Shown here piece by piece: positions 8,007-16,902 of a stretch of DNA of 64,000 nucleotides; the first letter of the stretch is position 1; each line of letters starts with the position of its first letter. The position numbers and the translations under genes are program-made. The DNA comes from Streptomyces sp. Root1304 (lineage in GTDB: Bacteria; Actinomycetota; Actinomycetes; Streptomycetales; Streptomycetaceae). The DNA is taken from the NCBI RefSeq assembly GCF_001426405.1, contig NZ_LMEP01000023.1:274485-338484 (forward strand). The letters run 5' to 3'. The notes below the pieces were generated by a model, which did not search any database, was not told the DNA's origin, and was given only the letters and a program-made list of their open reading frames with translations.

Positions 8007-9251
8007 TCAGGCGCCCGCCCTGCGCTTGTTCCACACGTCGAAGCCGACCGCGGCGAGGAGCACGAGCCCCTTGATGACCTGCTGCCAGTCGGTGCCGACC
8101 CCGACGAGGTTCATGCCGTTGTTGAGCACGCCGAGGACCAGGCCGCCGATGATGGCTCCCAGAACGGTCCCCACGCCCCCGCTCATCGACGCCCCGCCGA
8201 TGAACGCGGCGGCGATGGCCTCGAGTTCGAAGTTCACGCCGGCCTTCGGTGAGGCCGCGTTGAAGCGGGCGGCGAAGACGAGTCCGGCGAGCGCCGCGAG
8301 CATTCCCATGTTCAGGAAGACGGCGAAGGTCACCTTCTTGTCCTTGACGCCGGAGAGCTTCGCCGCCGGCAGGTTGCCCCCGATCGCGTACACGTGGCGG
8401 CCGATCACCGCGTTGCGCATCACGTATCCGAAGGCCACGAGCAGAGCGGCCAGGACCAGGAGGACCACCGGGGCGCCCTTGTAGCTGGCGAGCAGCATCG
8501 TGGTGACCAGGACAGCGGCGACGAGCGCCGTCACCTTGAGCGCGAACAGGCCCGCGGGGAGCGTCTCCAGGGTGAATTCCCGCTGCCGGCGCCGGTCCCG
8601 CACCTCCTGGAAGACCACGTGGGCGACCAGGCCCAGGCCGAGCAGCAGTGTCAGGTTGTGGTAGTTCGTCCGCGGCCCCACCTCGGGCAGGAAGCCGTTG
8701 GCGACCTTCTGAAGTCCGTCCGGGAACGGGCCGATGGTCTGCCCCTTGAGGAAGATCTCCGTGAGCCCGCGGAACAGCAGCATGCCGGCGAGCGTCACGA
8801 TGAACGACGGTATGCCGACGTACGCGATGAAGAACCCCTGGAGCGCGCCGGCGACGGCTCCGAGCAGGAGGGCGAGGAGCACCGCCACGGGCCAGGAGAC
8901 CTGGTGCTCGACCATGAGTACGGCTCCGAGGCCGCCGACCAGTGCCATCAGGGAGCCCACCGACAGGTCGATGTGCCCGGAGATGATGACGATCATCATG
9001 CCGATGGCCAGGATGAGGATGTAGCTGTTCTGCAGCACCAGGTTGGAGACGTTCCGCGGCAGCAGCAGATCGCCGCCCGTCCAGATCTGGAAGAGGAGCA
9101 CGATCAGGCCGAGCGCGAAGAGCATCCCGTACTGACGCATGTTCCGCCGGACGCCGTCCAGGAGCACCCGGGCCACCGGTGTCCCGGTGGACGGGGATCC
9201 GCCGCCCGGGGGCGCGGGGGTGGTCGTGTCCGTGCTGACATCGGTGCTCAT
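8007..9251 (-). CDS. mmsB: Multiple monosaccharide ABC importer permease (MmsB/GguB/XylH-type)
   Basis: A 414-residue membrane permease of the BPD_transp_2 family. The proline/glycine-rich cytosolic N-terminus is followed by about ten or more hydrophobic segments and the motif GHIDLSVGSLMALVGGL. Later come VGIPSFIVTLAGMLLFRGL, YAIGGNLPAAKLSGV and AAFIGGASMSGGVGTVLGA. It is longer than RbsC types and has the extra loop (VFQEVRDRRRQREF) seen in XylH and GguB. It likely acts as a homodimer with the MmsA ATPase and the ChvE-like binding protein. The start overlaps the ATPase stop by ATGA. Last gene of a three-gene operon read from the AraR-type operator at 12124. Confidence 0.92.
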   Translation of the reverse strand: MSTDVSTDTTTPAPPGGGSPSTGTPVARVLLDGVRRNMRQYGMLFALGLIVLLFQIWTGGDLLLPRNVSNLVLQNSYILILAIGMMIVIISGHIDLSVGSLMALVGGLGAVLMVEHQVSWPVAVLLALLLGAVAGALQGFFIAYVGIPSFIVTLAGMLLFRGLTEIFLKGQTIGPFPDGLQKVANGFLPEVGPRTNYHNLTLLLGLGLVAHVVFQEVRDRRRQREFTLETLPAGLFALKVTALVAAVLVTTMLLASYKGAPVVLLVLAALLVAFGYVMRNAVIGRHVYAIGGNLPAAKLSGVKDKKVTFAVFLNMGMLAALAGLVFAARFNAASPKAGVNFELEAIAAAFIGGASMSGGVGTVLGAIIGGLVLGVLNNGMNLVGVGTDWQQVIKGLVLLAAVGFDVWNKRRAGA

Positions 9252-10885
9252 GCCTGTCCTTCGTTGGAGGCGGCGCCGGTGGGGAACGCCGTCGGTGCGG
9301 GGGAGTCCTGCGTCATGTGCCGCATCAGGACTTCCTGGGTGGCGTCCGCGCGGCCGACCTCACCGGTCAGCCGTCCGGCGGCCATGGTGTAGACGCGGTC
9401 GCACATGCCGAGCAGTTCGGGCAGCTCGGAGGAGATGAAGAGGATGGCCTTGCCCTCGGCGGCGAGCCGGTCGATCACCGTGTAGATCTCGTACTTGGCT
9501 CCCACGTCGACCCCGCGGGTGGGCTCGTCGAGGATGAGGACGTCGGGTTCCGCGAGGATCCACTTGCTGAGGACGACCTTCTGCTGGTTGCCGCCGGAGA
9601 GACGGCCGACCGGTTCGAGGACGTTCGGCGCCTTGATGTTCATGGTCCGCCGGAACCGTTCGGCGACCTTGCGCTCCTCGTGCCCGTCGACGATCCCGCG
9701 GCGGGCGAGGGAGCCGAGGGACGCGAGCGAGATGTTCCGGCTCACGGAGTCCCCGAGGTCGAGACCGTAGTGCTTGCGGTCCTCGGTGACGTACGCGATG
9801 CCGTGGGCCACCGCCTCGGGGACGGTGCGCGTCCGTACCGTGCGGCCGTCCCTGAGCACCGTGCCCCGCTCGTAGCGGCCGTACGACCGGCCGAAGACGC
9901 TCATGGCGAGCTCGGTCCGGCCGGCCCCCATGAGACCCGCGACCCCGACGATCTCGCCGCGGCCGACCTGGAGCGAGACCCCGTCGACCACCCTGCGCGC
10001 GCGGTCGAGCGGGTGGCGCACGGTCCAGTCCCGGATCTCCAGGACGGGTGCGGATCCGGCCGGACCCTCGTACGGCGTGCGTGCGGGGAAGCGGCTGTCG
10101 AGATCCCGCCCCACCATGCCCCGGATGATGCGCTCCTCCGTGGTGGCCGGGTCCCTGACGTCGAGGGTCTCGACGGAGCGCCCGTCGCGCAGGATCGTGA
10201 CGGAGTCGGCGATGGCGGCGATCTCGTTCAGCTTGTGCGAGATGATGATCGAGGTGATGCCCTGGCTCTTGAGCTCCCGCACGAGGCGCAGCAGCTTCGC
10301 GCTGTCCTCGTCGTTGAGCGCCGCCGTGGGCTCGTCGAGGATCAGCAGACGGACGTCCTTCGCCAGCGCCTTCGCGATCTCCACGAGCTGCTGCTTGCCG
10401 ACGCCGATGTCCGCGACCCGGGTCTCGGGGTGTTCGTCGAGGCCGACCCGTGCGAGCAGTTCCGACGCGCGGCGCAGCGTCTCGCGCCAGTCGATGATTC
10501 CGCGCCGGGACGGTTCGTTGCCGAGGAAGATGTTCTCGGCGATCGACAGGTAGGGGACGAGGGCGAGCTCCTGGTGGATGATGACGATGCCGCGCTGCTC
10601 GCTGGCCCGGATGTCCTTGAAGCGGCAGGGCTCGCCGTCGAAGAGGATCTCGCCCTCGTAGGTGCCGTGCGGATGGACGCCCGAGAGGACCTTCATGAGG
10701 GTCGACTTCCCGGCGCCGTTCTCCCCGCACAGGGCGTGCACCTCGCCGCGCGCCACGGACAGGGTCACGTCGGAGAGCGCCCTGACGCCGGGGAAGGTCT
10801 TGACGATGGACCGCATCGCGAGGACGGGGCCGGCCTGGGGCGGAGCGGGGGCCGGGACGAGGCCGGGGGTGGGGGCGGGGGTCAC
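9248..10885 (-). CDS. mmsA: Multiple monosaccharide ABC importer ATPase (MmsA/GguA/XylG-type)
   Basis: The 545-residue protein has two fused ABC domains. Domain 1 has GENGAGKST, a VGKQQLVEIAKAL region and LLILDEPTAALN. Domain 2 has the degenerate GLMGAGRTE loop, LSGGNQQK and VLILDEPTRGVD. The GTG start overlaps the chvE stop (GTGA) and its own stop overlaps mmsB, so the three genes are translationally coupled. The first 20 or so residues form a Pro/Ala-rich extension before the family homology begins. The open frame continues far upstream through chvE in another phase; that part is not coding. Confidence 0.92.
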   Translation of the reverse strand: MTPAPTPGLVPAPAPPQAGPVLAMRSIVKTFPGVRALSDVTLSVARGEVHALCGENGAGKSTLMKVLSGVHPHGTYEGEILFDGEPCRFKDIRASEQRGIVIIHQELALVPYLSIAENIFLGNEPSRRGIIDWRETLRRASELLARVGLDEHPETRVADIGVGKQQLVEIAKALAKDVRLLILDEPTAALNDEDSAKLLRLVRELKSQGITSIIISHKLNEIAAIADSVTILRDGRSVETLDVRDPATTEERIIRGMVGRDLDSRFPARTPYEGPAGSAPVLEIRDWTVRHPLDRARRVVDGVSLQVGRGEIVGVAGLMGAGRTELAMSVFGRSYGRYERGTVLRDGRTVRTRTVPEAVAHGIAYVTEDRKHYGLDLGDSVSRNISLASLGSLARRGIVDGHEERKVAERFRRTMNIKAPNVLEPVGRLSGGNQQKVVLSKWILAEPDVLILDEPTRGVDVGAKYEIYTVIDRLAAEGKAILFISSELPELLGMCDRVYTMAAGRLTGEVGRADATQEVLMRHMTQDSPAPTAFPTGAASNEGQA

Positions 10886-11991
10886 CGCAGGGCGCCGGCG
10901 TCGATGTAGCCGGAGTCCACCAGGACCTTCCGGTAGTTCGTCCTGTCGACGCTGACCGGGTCGAGCAGGAAGGCCGGAACCACCTTCTTGCCGTTGTCGT
11001 ACGTGGAGTCGTCGTTGACCTCCGGCTTCTTGCCGTGGAGGACGGCGGTCACCATGTCGGCGGCGACCTGCGCGAGCGCGCGGGTGTCCTTGTAGACGGT
11101 CTGGGTCTGTTCGCCCGCGATGATCGACTTCACGGAGGCGACCTCCGCGTCCTGGCCGGTGACGACCGGCAGCGGCTTGGCGGCGCTCCCGTAGTCGTCG
11201 GACTTCAGGGCGGACAGGATGCCGATGGAGATGCCGTCGTAGGGGGAGAGGACGGCGTCGACCCGGGCGGAGGCGTACGCGGAGGTCAGCAGGTCGTCCA
11301 TGCGCTTCTGGGCCGTACCGCCGTCCCACCGCAGCGTGGTGACCTGGTTGAGCCGGGTCTGCTGGGAGCGCACGACCAGCTGCTTCTTGTCGAGGTAGGG
11401 CTTCAGCACCTTCATGGCGCCGTTGAAGAAGTACTTGGTGTTGTTGTCGTCGTTGGAGCCGGCGAACAGCTCGATGTTGAACGGGCCCTTCTTCGCCCCG
11501 GCCTTCAGTCCCAGCTTCTCGACGATGTACGTGGCCTGGAGCTCGCCGACCTTCTCGTTGTCGAAGGAGGCGTAGTAGTCGATGTGCGGGGAGCCGAGGA
11601 TGAGCCGGTCGTAGGAGATCACCGGGATGTGGGCGTCGGCCGCCTGCTGGAGGACGTTGGAGAGGGCCTCGCCGTTGATGGCGGCCACGACGAGGGCGTC
11701 GACGCCCTGGGTGATCATGTTCTCGATCTGGGCGACCTGCTGGTCGGGATCGTCCTCGCCGTACTGCAGGGTCGTGGCGAATCCGGCCTTCTTCAGGCTC
11801 TCCGTCATGTTCTTGCCGTCGGCGATCCACCTCTCGGAGGACTTGGTGGGCATCGCGATGCCGATGGTGAGGTCCTCCTTGTCCTTCGCCTCCTGGCTGC
11901 CGCCCTCGGCGTTCTGCCCGCATGCGGTCAGCAGCAGGGCACAGCCGGTGGTCACGGCGAGGAGGGCGGACGCGGACCGGAACTTCTTCAT
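10882..11991 (-). CDS. chvE: ChvE-type monosaccharide-binding lipoprotein
   Basis: A 369-residue solute-binding lipoprotein. The signal peptide ends in LLTAC, lipidated at C24, and a short linker precedes the periplasmic-binding fold (IGIAMPTKSSERWIADG). The features PVISYDRLI, FAGSNDDNNTKYFFNGAM and LSPYDGISIGILSAL are those of ChvE, which binds L-arabinose, D-xylose, D-galactose and related sugars in other bacteria. It is the leading gene of the importer operon and is divergent from araR. The ATG sits after a weak ribosome-binding site. The promoter is overlapped by a perfect AraR-type operator. With two importers under one operator type, the cell may handle pyranose and furanose forms separately. 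Confidence 0.91.
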   Translation of the reverse strand: MKKFRSASALLAVTTGCALLLTACGQNAEGGSQEAKDKEDLTIGIAMPTKSSERWIADGKNMTESLKKAGFATTLQYGEDDPDQQVAQIENMITQGVDALVVAAINGEALSNVLQQAADAHIPVISYDRLILGSPHIDYYASFDNEKVGELQATYIVEKLGLKAGAKKGPFNIELFAGSNDDNNTKYFFNGAMKVLKPYLDKKQLVVRSQQTRLNQVTTLRWDGGTAQKRMDDLLTSAYASARVDAVLSPYDGISIGILSALKSDDYGSAAKPLPVVTGQDAEVASVKSIIAGEQTQTVYKDTRALAQVAADMVTAVLHGKKPEVNDDSTYDNGKKVVPAFLLDPVSVDRTNYRKVLVDSGYIDAGALR

Positions 11992-12123
11992 GGGGGGTAC
12001 CCATCCCGTCTTCGAGGGCGGCTCCGACCGGGCGGGCCCGAGGGCGGCGCGTGTCCTCGCACCACCGTGACGGCACCGTTCCGGTTGGGGGGTCCAGGGC
12101 GTCGGCACCCCGGACGAGCTAGA

Positions 12124-12152
12124 TTGTTAGCGCTCACAACGCCGTGATACAA
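12124..12152 (-). promoter_or_regulatory. chvE-mmsAB promoter with consensus AraR-type operator
   Basis: On the minus strand TTGTAT (12152-12147) and TAACAA (12129-12124) are 17 bases apart. The operator TTGTTAGCGCTCACAA at 12124-12139 is the best copy in the window and covers the -10 box. It lies between chvE and araR and could also autoregulate araR. Confidence 0.75.
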
Positions 12153-12213
12153 GAGGCGATAAGGTTTTTCTCGCATCGATGCACAGCCGAGATCACGGAG
12201 AAGGGAGGCGAAC

Positions 12214-13260
12214 GTGGCGCAGCCCGCGGAAGACGTCCGCCCGCCGACGATGGCCGACGTCGCACGAGAGGCCGGGGTCTCCCACCAGACCGTCTCCCGG
12301 GTCCTGAGCGGCCACCCCAACGTGCGCCCGGCCACCCGCGACCAGGTCACCGAGGCCATCGAGCGGCTCGGCTACCGCCGCAACTCTGCCGCGCGCGCCC
12401 TGGTGACACGCCGGACGCGGACGCTCGGTGTCATCGCCGTCAACACCGCCCTGTACGGCCCCGCCAGCACGCTGACAGGCTTGGAGGAAGCGGCCCGGGA
12501 AGAGGGCTACCTCGTCTCGACCGTCAGCCTGCGCACCGGAGAGGGGCAGGGGCTCAAGGACGCCATCGACCACCTCGCGGCCTGGGGGGTGGAGGGAGTC
12601 GTCGCCATCACGCCGCAGCGCTCCCACGTGAGGGCGCTCGCCGAACTGGAGGCACCCTTCCCCGTGGTCACCGTGGAGGGTGGTCACCAGCTCGACCTGC
12701 CCGGCGTCTCCCTCGACCAGGAACTCGGCGCCCGCATGGTCACCGAGCACCTGCTCGCCGCCGGGCACCGCACCGTCTGGCACGTGGCGGGCCCCGGCGA
12801 CTGGCTGGAGAGCGAGGCCCGCACCGCGGGATGGCGCGCGGTCCTGGAGGAGAACGGCATCCGCCCGCCGCGCGTGCTGGCGGGGGACTGGAGCCCGCTG
12901 TCCGGCTACCGGGCGGGACAGGAGCTCGCGGGACTCGCCCTGGCCCGGCGCGGGGCGACGCCGGTCACGGCCGTCTTCGTCGCCAACGACCAGATGGCGC
13001 TCGGCGTCCTGCGGGCGCTGCGGGAGGGCGGGATCCGCACTCCCGCGCAGGTCGCCGTCGCCGGCTTCGACGACATCCCGGAGGCCGAGTACTTCCCGCC
13101 GCCGCTGACGACGGTCCGCCAGGACTTCGCCGCGATCGGACGCCGCAGCATCGGGCTCCTGGTGGACCACATCGAGGGCCGCGCGAAGAAGGCCGAACAC
13201 CTCCTCGTGCAGCCGCAGCTCATCATGCGCGCGAGCACGCGGCCCTCGGTCGAGGGCTGA
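12214..13260 (+). CDS. araR: LacI-family transcriptional regulator of arabinose genes (AraR-like)
   Basis: A 348-residue repressor. An N-terminal LacI helix-turn-helix (TMADVAREAGVSHQTVSRVLSGHPNVRPATRDQV, written here only as family landmarks: DVAREAGVSHQTVSRVL) is joined by the hinge region RRNSAARALVT to a periplasmic-binding-type sensor domain. FDDIPEAEYFPPPLTTVRQ is the usual C-terminal signature. The GTG has a GAAGGGAGG site. It lies between chvE and araBAD, each with the same TTGTTARCGCTCACAA operator, so it is the obvious repressor of the two importers and araBAD. The effector is likely L-arabinose or an intermediate. LacI-type control of arabinose genes differs from the AraC type of E. 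coli and the GntR-type AraR of Bacillus. Confidence 0.85.
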   Translation: MAQPAEDVRPPTMADVAREAGVSHQTVSRVLSGHPNVRPATRDQVTEAIERLGYRRNSAARALVTRRTRTLGVIAVNTALYGPASTLTGLEEAAREEGYLVSTVSLRTGEGQGLKDAIDHLAAWGVEGVVAITPQRSHVRALAELEAPFPVVTVEGGHQLDLPGVSLDQELGARMVTEHLLAAGHRTVWHVAGPGDWLESEARTAGWRAVLEENGIRPPRVLAGDWSPLSGYRAGQELAGLALARRGATPVTAVFVANDQMALGVLRALREGGIRTPAQVAVAGFDDIPEAEYFPPPLTTVRQDFAAIGRRSIGLLVDHIEGRAKKAEHLLVQPQLIMRASTRPSVEG

Positions 13261-13349
13261 AGCGGCGGGAGGCCTTCGCCGACGGGTCCCGGGCCGTGGG
13301 GGCGCGGGTGTGCACGCGCTGCCGCGCGCCGGTCCGTACGTACGCCGGC

Positions 13350-13415
13350 GCGCCCGCGTGCCCGGTCCGTACCCGCTCCCGCGCGCCGGCGAGCCCCGTC
13401 CGTACGCACCTCCGC
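13350..13415. repeat. Two 33-bp imperfect direct repeats in araR-araB gap
   Basis: Units 13350-13382 and 13383-13415 share the layout GCGCC-N10-GTCCGTAC, with partial copies before (from about 13326) and after (13416-13427). The block fills the first half of the 330-base gap between araR and araB. The 33-base period keeps a reading frame open, but I see no start site or family match and regard it as non-coding. Confidence 0.5.
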
Positions 13416-13452
13416 GCGCCGTTCCGCGGTGTCCGGCACCGTCTGCCAGTCA

Positions 13453-13472
13453 GGAAGTGAGCGCTCACTTCC
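13453..13472. promoter_or_regulatory. Perfect 20-bp palindrome upstream of araB
   Basis: GGAAGTGAGCGCTCACTTCC has the central TGAGCGCTCA of a symmetrised AraR-type right half-site but ends in CTT/AAG rather than CAA/TTG. Its centre lies 79 bases from the centre of the main araB operator. It could be an auxiliary operator or a site for a TetR-type protein. Confidence 0.6.
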
Positions 13473-13520
13473 GAGGCCCGATCTTCTCGTCGAATGTTCG
13501 ACAGAACTGCGTCCAGCTCT

Positions 13521-13550
13521 TGTCGCACACGATTGTGAGCGTTAACAATC
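13521..13550 (+). promoter_or_regulatory. araBAD promoter with AraR-type operator
   Basis: TTGTCG (13521-13526) and AACAAT (13545-13550) are 18 bases apart. The operator at 13534-13549 is the consensus in reverse orientation (TTGTGAGCGTTAACAA) and overlaps the -10 box. Confidence 0.7.
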
Positions 13551-13590
13551 AGGGTGTCCCCGGCCCCGCTCATGACGAGAGAGACGCATC

Positions 13591-15270
13591 GTGACCCCAC
13601 ACCACCCCGAGGCCTGCACCGTCGGAGTCGACTTCGGCACCCTCTCCGGGCGCGCCGTCGTCGTCAGGGTCCGGGACGGCGCCGAACTAGGTTCGGCGGT
13701 CCACGAGTACCGCCACGCCGTAATCGAGGACCGCCTCCCCCCGACCGGGGCCCCGCTGCCCCCCGACTGGGCGCTCCAGCACCCCGAGGACTGGCGCGAC
13801 GTCCTGCGCACCGCCGTCCCGGCGGCGCTCGCCGTCGCCGGGGTCGACGCGGACCGCGTCATCGGCATCGCCACCGACTTCACCGCCTGCACGGTCCTGC
13901 CGACCACCCCCGACGGCACCCCGCTCGCCCTGACCCCCGAGTGGGCCTCCCGCCCGCACGCCTGGCCCAAACTCTGGAAGCACCACGCCGCCCAGGAGCA
14001 GGCCGACCGCATCAACGCCCTCGCGCACGCCCGCGGCGAGAAGTGGATCGCACGGTACGGCGGCAGGATCTCCTCCGAGTGGCAGTACGCCAAGGCCCTC
14101 CAGGTCCTGGAGGAGGACCCGGCCGTCTACGCCGCCTGCGCCCGCTGGATCGAGGCGGCCGACTGGATCGTCTGGCAGCTGACCGGCGCCGAGTCCCGCA
14201 ACACCTGCACCGCCGGCTACAAGGGCATCCACCAGGACGGCGCCTACCCCTCGCCGGACTTCCTCGCCGGGCTCCACCCCGGCTTCGCCGACTTCCCCGC
14301 CACGCGCCTGGAGCACCCGCTGTCTCCCCTGGGCTCCCGGGCCGGCGGTCTGAGCGGAGAGGCGGCGCGCTGGACCGGGCTCCCCGAGGGCATCGCCGTC
14401 GCGGTCGGCAACGTCGACGCCCACGTGGCCGCCCCCGCCGCGGGCGCCGTGGAGAACGGCCGGATGCTCGCCATCATGGGCACGTCCACCTGCCACGTGC
14501 TCAACGGCGCCGCCCTCGCCGAAGTCCCCGGCATCTGCGGGGTCGTCGACGGCGGCATCGTCGAGGGCGCCTACGGATACGAGGCAGGCCAGAGCGCCGT
14601 CGGCGACATCTTCGCCTGGTGGCTCCGGCAGGGCGTCCCGGACCACTACCGCGCCGAGGCCGAGGCGTCGGGCGAGGACCTGCACGAGCTCCTGACCCGC
14701 AAGGCCGCCGGCCGGCCGGTCGGCGCGCACGGCCTCGTCGCCCTCGACTGGATGAACGGCAACCGTTCCCCCCTGGTCGACCACCACCTCTCGGGAGTCG
14801 TCGCCGGACTCACCCTCGACACCCGGCCCGAGGACGTCTACCGGGCCCTGCTGGAATCCACCGCGTACGGCACCCGGATGATCGTCGAGGCCTTCGAGGA
14901 CGGCGGGATCCCCGTCGAGGAGTTCATCGTCACCGGAGGCCTGCGGAAGAACGCGCTGCTCATGCAGATCTACGCCGACGTGCTCCGCCGCCCCGTCTCC
15001 CTCGGCACCTCCGAGCAGGGGCCGGCGCTCGGCTCGGCGATCCACGCCGCCGTCGCCGCGGGCGCCCACCCCGACGTCCGCTCCGCCGCCGCCGTCATGG
15101 GCAGCGTCCGGCGCCACGCCTACCTGCCCGACCCGGCCCGCGCGGACGCCTACGACGCGCTGTTCGGCGAATACCGCGCCCTGCACGAGTACTTCGGCAC
15201 CGGCACGGACCTCCTCCTGCACCGCCTGCGACGCATCCGCAACACGGCACGCGCCGCCACGACCGGCTGA
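13591..15270 (+). CDS. araB: Ribulokinase
   Basis: A 559-residue FGGY-family kinase that phosphorylates L-ribulose to L-ribulose 5-phosphate with ATP in the cytosol. The N-terminal ATPase motif is VGVDFGTLSGRAVVV. TACTVLPT, the YAKALQVLEEDP region and DWMNGNRSPL follow, and GGLRKNALLMQIYADVL lies near the C-terminus. All fit ribulokinase rather than xylulokinase, including the length of about 560 residues. GTG start. It is first in an araB-araA-araD operon, the same order as in E. coli, and is controlled by the overlapping LacI-type operator. Confidence 0.95.
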   Translation: MTPHHPEACTVGVDFGTLSGRAVVVRVRDGAELGSAVHEYRHAVIEDRLPPTGAPLPPDWALQHPEDWRDVLRTAVPAALAVAGVDADRVIGIATDFTACTVLPTTPDGTPLALTPEWASRPHAWPKLWKHHAAQEQADRINALAHARGEKWIARYGGRISSEWQYAKALQVLEEDPAVYAACARWIEAADWIVWQLTGAESRNTCTAGYKGIHQDGAYPSPDFLAGLHPGFADFPATRLEHPLSPLGSRAGGLSGEAARWTGLPEGIAVAVGNVDAHVAAPAAGAVENGRMLAIMGTSTCHVLNGAALAEVPGICGVVDGGIVEGAYGYEAGQSAVGDIFAWWLRQGVPDHYRAEAEASGEDLHELLTRKAAGRPVGAHGLVALDWMNGNRSPLVDHHLSGVVAGLTLDTRPEDVYRALLESTAYGTRMIVEAFEDGGIPVEEFIVTGGLRKNALLMQIYADVLRRPVSLGTSEQGPALGSAIHAAVAAGAHPDVRSAAAVMGSVRRHAYLPDPARADAYDALFGEYRALHEYFGTGTDLLLHRLRRIRNTARAATTG

Positions 15271-15349
15271 CCGACGCGGCCCCGGTCCCGACGCTTCCCG
15301 TCTCCCGCCCGACTTCTCCGCCACCGTACCTCCGAGGAGCACACCCGAC

Positions 15350-16858
15350 ATGACGCTCTCCCCGCCCGACCGCGAGATCTGGTTCCTCACCGGCAGCCAG
15401 GCACTCTACGGCGACGAGACCCTGGCCCAGGTCGCCGAGCAGTCCCGCACCATTTGCGAGACCCTCGCCGGGCAGCCCCGGATGACCGTCCGCCTGGTGT
15501 GGAAGCCCGTCCTCACCGACGCGGCCGCCATCCGCGCGCTCTGTCTGGAGGCCAACGCCGACGACCGCTGCATCGGCCTGATCGCCTGGATGCACACCTT
15601 CTCCCCGGCCAAGATGTGGATCGCCGGCCTCGACGCCCTGACCAAGCCCCTGTTGCACCTGCACACCCAGGCCAACCGCCGGCTGCCGTGGTCCACCATC
15701 GACATGGACTTCATGAACCTGAACCAGGCCGCCCACGGCGACCGGGAGTTCGGCTACGTGCAGACCCGCCTCGGCGTCCCGCGCAAGACCGTGGCCGGTC
15801 ACGTCTCCACCCCCGAGGTCGTCGACCGCATCGCCGGATGGGCCCGCGCCGCCGTGGGCCGCGCCGAGCTCACCACCCTCCGGCTCGCCAGGTTCGGCGA
15901 CAACATGCGGGACGTCGCCGTCACCGAGGGCGACAAGGTCGAGGCGCAGCTGCGGTTCGGCGTCTCGGTCAACACATACGGCGTCAACGACCTCGTCGCC
16001 GTGGTCGACGCCGCCCCCGAGGACTCCGTCTCCGCCCTCGTCAAGGAGTACGAGGACCTGTACGCCCTCGCGCCCGAGCTGCGTCCCGGCGGCGAGCGCC
16101 ACGAGTCGCTGAGGTACGCCGCCCGCGTCGAAGCCGGCCTGCGGGCCTTCCTCACGGAAGGCGGGTTCCGCGCCTTCACCACCAACTTCGAGGACCTCGG
16201 CGGCCTGCGCCAGCTGCCCGGGCTCGCCGTGCAGCGTCTGATGGCGGACGGGTACGGCTTCGGCGGCGAAGGCGACTGGAAGACCTCCACCCTGCTGCGC
16301 GCGCTGAAGGCGATGGCCCACGGTCTGCCCGGCGGCACCTCCTTCATGGAGGACTACACCTACGACCTCACGCCGGGCCGGGAACTCATCCTCGGCGCCC
16401 ACATGCTCGAGGTCTGCCCCTCGCTCACCACGGCCACGCCCGCCTGCGAGATCCACCCGCTCGGCATCGGCGGACGCGAGGACCCGGTCCGCCTCGTCTT
16501 CGACGCGGATCCCGGTCCGGCCGTCGTCGTCGGACTCGCCGACATGGGCGACCGCTTCCGCCTCGTCGCCAACCACATCGACGTCGTCGCCCCGCCCGAG
16601 CCGCTGCCGAAGCTCCCCGTCGCCCGGGCCGTCTGGCGCCCCCGCCCCGACCTGCGGACCTCCACCGAGGCCTGGCTGACGGCCGGAGCTCCGCACCACA
16701 CCGTCCTGACCACGGCCCTCGTCGGCGAGGAGCTCGACGACCTCGCCGAGATGCTGCGGACCGAACTCGCCGTCATCGACGAGGACACGACCGTACGGCG
16801 GTTCACGCGCGAGCTGCGCTGGAACCAGGCGTACCACCGTCTGGCCCAGAGCCTGTGA
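15350..16858 (+). CDS. araA: L-arabinose isomerase
   Basis: A 502-residue Mn-dependent isomerase converting L-arabinose to L-ribulose. The N-terminus IWFLTGSQALYGDETL is the family hallmark, and GDWKTSTLLRALKAMA, SFMEDYTYDL and LGAHMLEVCPSL carry the metal- and substrate-binding Glu and His residues. The length matches the E. coli enzyme (about 500). The ATG has a GAGGAG site 9 bases upstream. It is the first enzyme acting on imported arabinose and lies between the kinase and epimerase genes. Confidence 0.96.
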   Translation: MTLSPPDREIWFLTGSQALYGDETLAQVAEQSRTICETLAGQPRMTVRLVWKPVLTDAAAIRALCLEANADDRCIGLIAWMHTFSPAKMWIAGLDALTKPLLHLHTQANRRLPWSTIDMDFMNLNQAAHGDREFGYVQTRLGVPRKTVAGHVSTPEVVDRIAGWARAAVGRAELTTLRLARFGDNMRDVAVTEGDKVEAQLRFGVSVNTYGVNDLVAVVDAAPEDSVSALVKEYEDLYALAPELRPGGERHESLRYAARVEAGLRAFLTEGGFRAFTTNFEDLGGLRQLPGLAVQRLMADGYGFGGEGDWKTSTLLRALKAMAHGLPGGTSFMEDYTYDLTPGRELILGAHMLEVCPSLTTATPACEIHPLGIGGREDPVRLVFDADPGPAVVVGLADMGDRFRLVANHIDVVAPPEPLPKLPVARAVWRPRPDLRTSTEAWLTAGAPHHTVLTTALVGEELDDLAEMLRTELAVIDEDTTVRRFTRELRWNQAYHRLAQSL

Positions 16859-16902
16859 GCCCCTCGGCCTTCCCACCAGCCCCCGCGAGGACGGAGCCCT
16901 CC

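Noticed and set aside
9248..12076. A 942-residue fused binding-protein/ATPase frame
   Set aside because: The first 397 codons run out of frame through chvE and give an Arg/Gly-rich string. The true ATPase begins at the GTG overlapping the chvE stop.
13310..13594. Small repetitive protein (RAP-x-PVRT repeats) between araR and araB
   Set aside because: The open frame comes from a 33-base DNA repeat in GC-rich sequence, with no ribosome-binding site or known family, and it runs through the araB operator.
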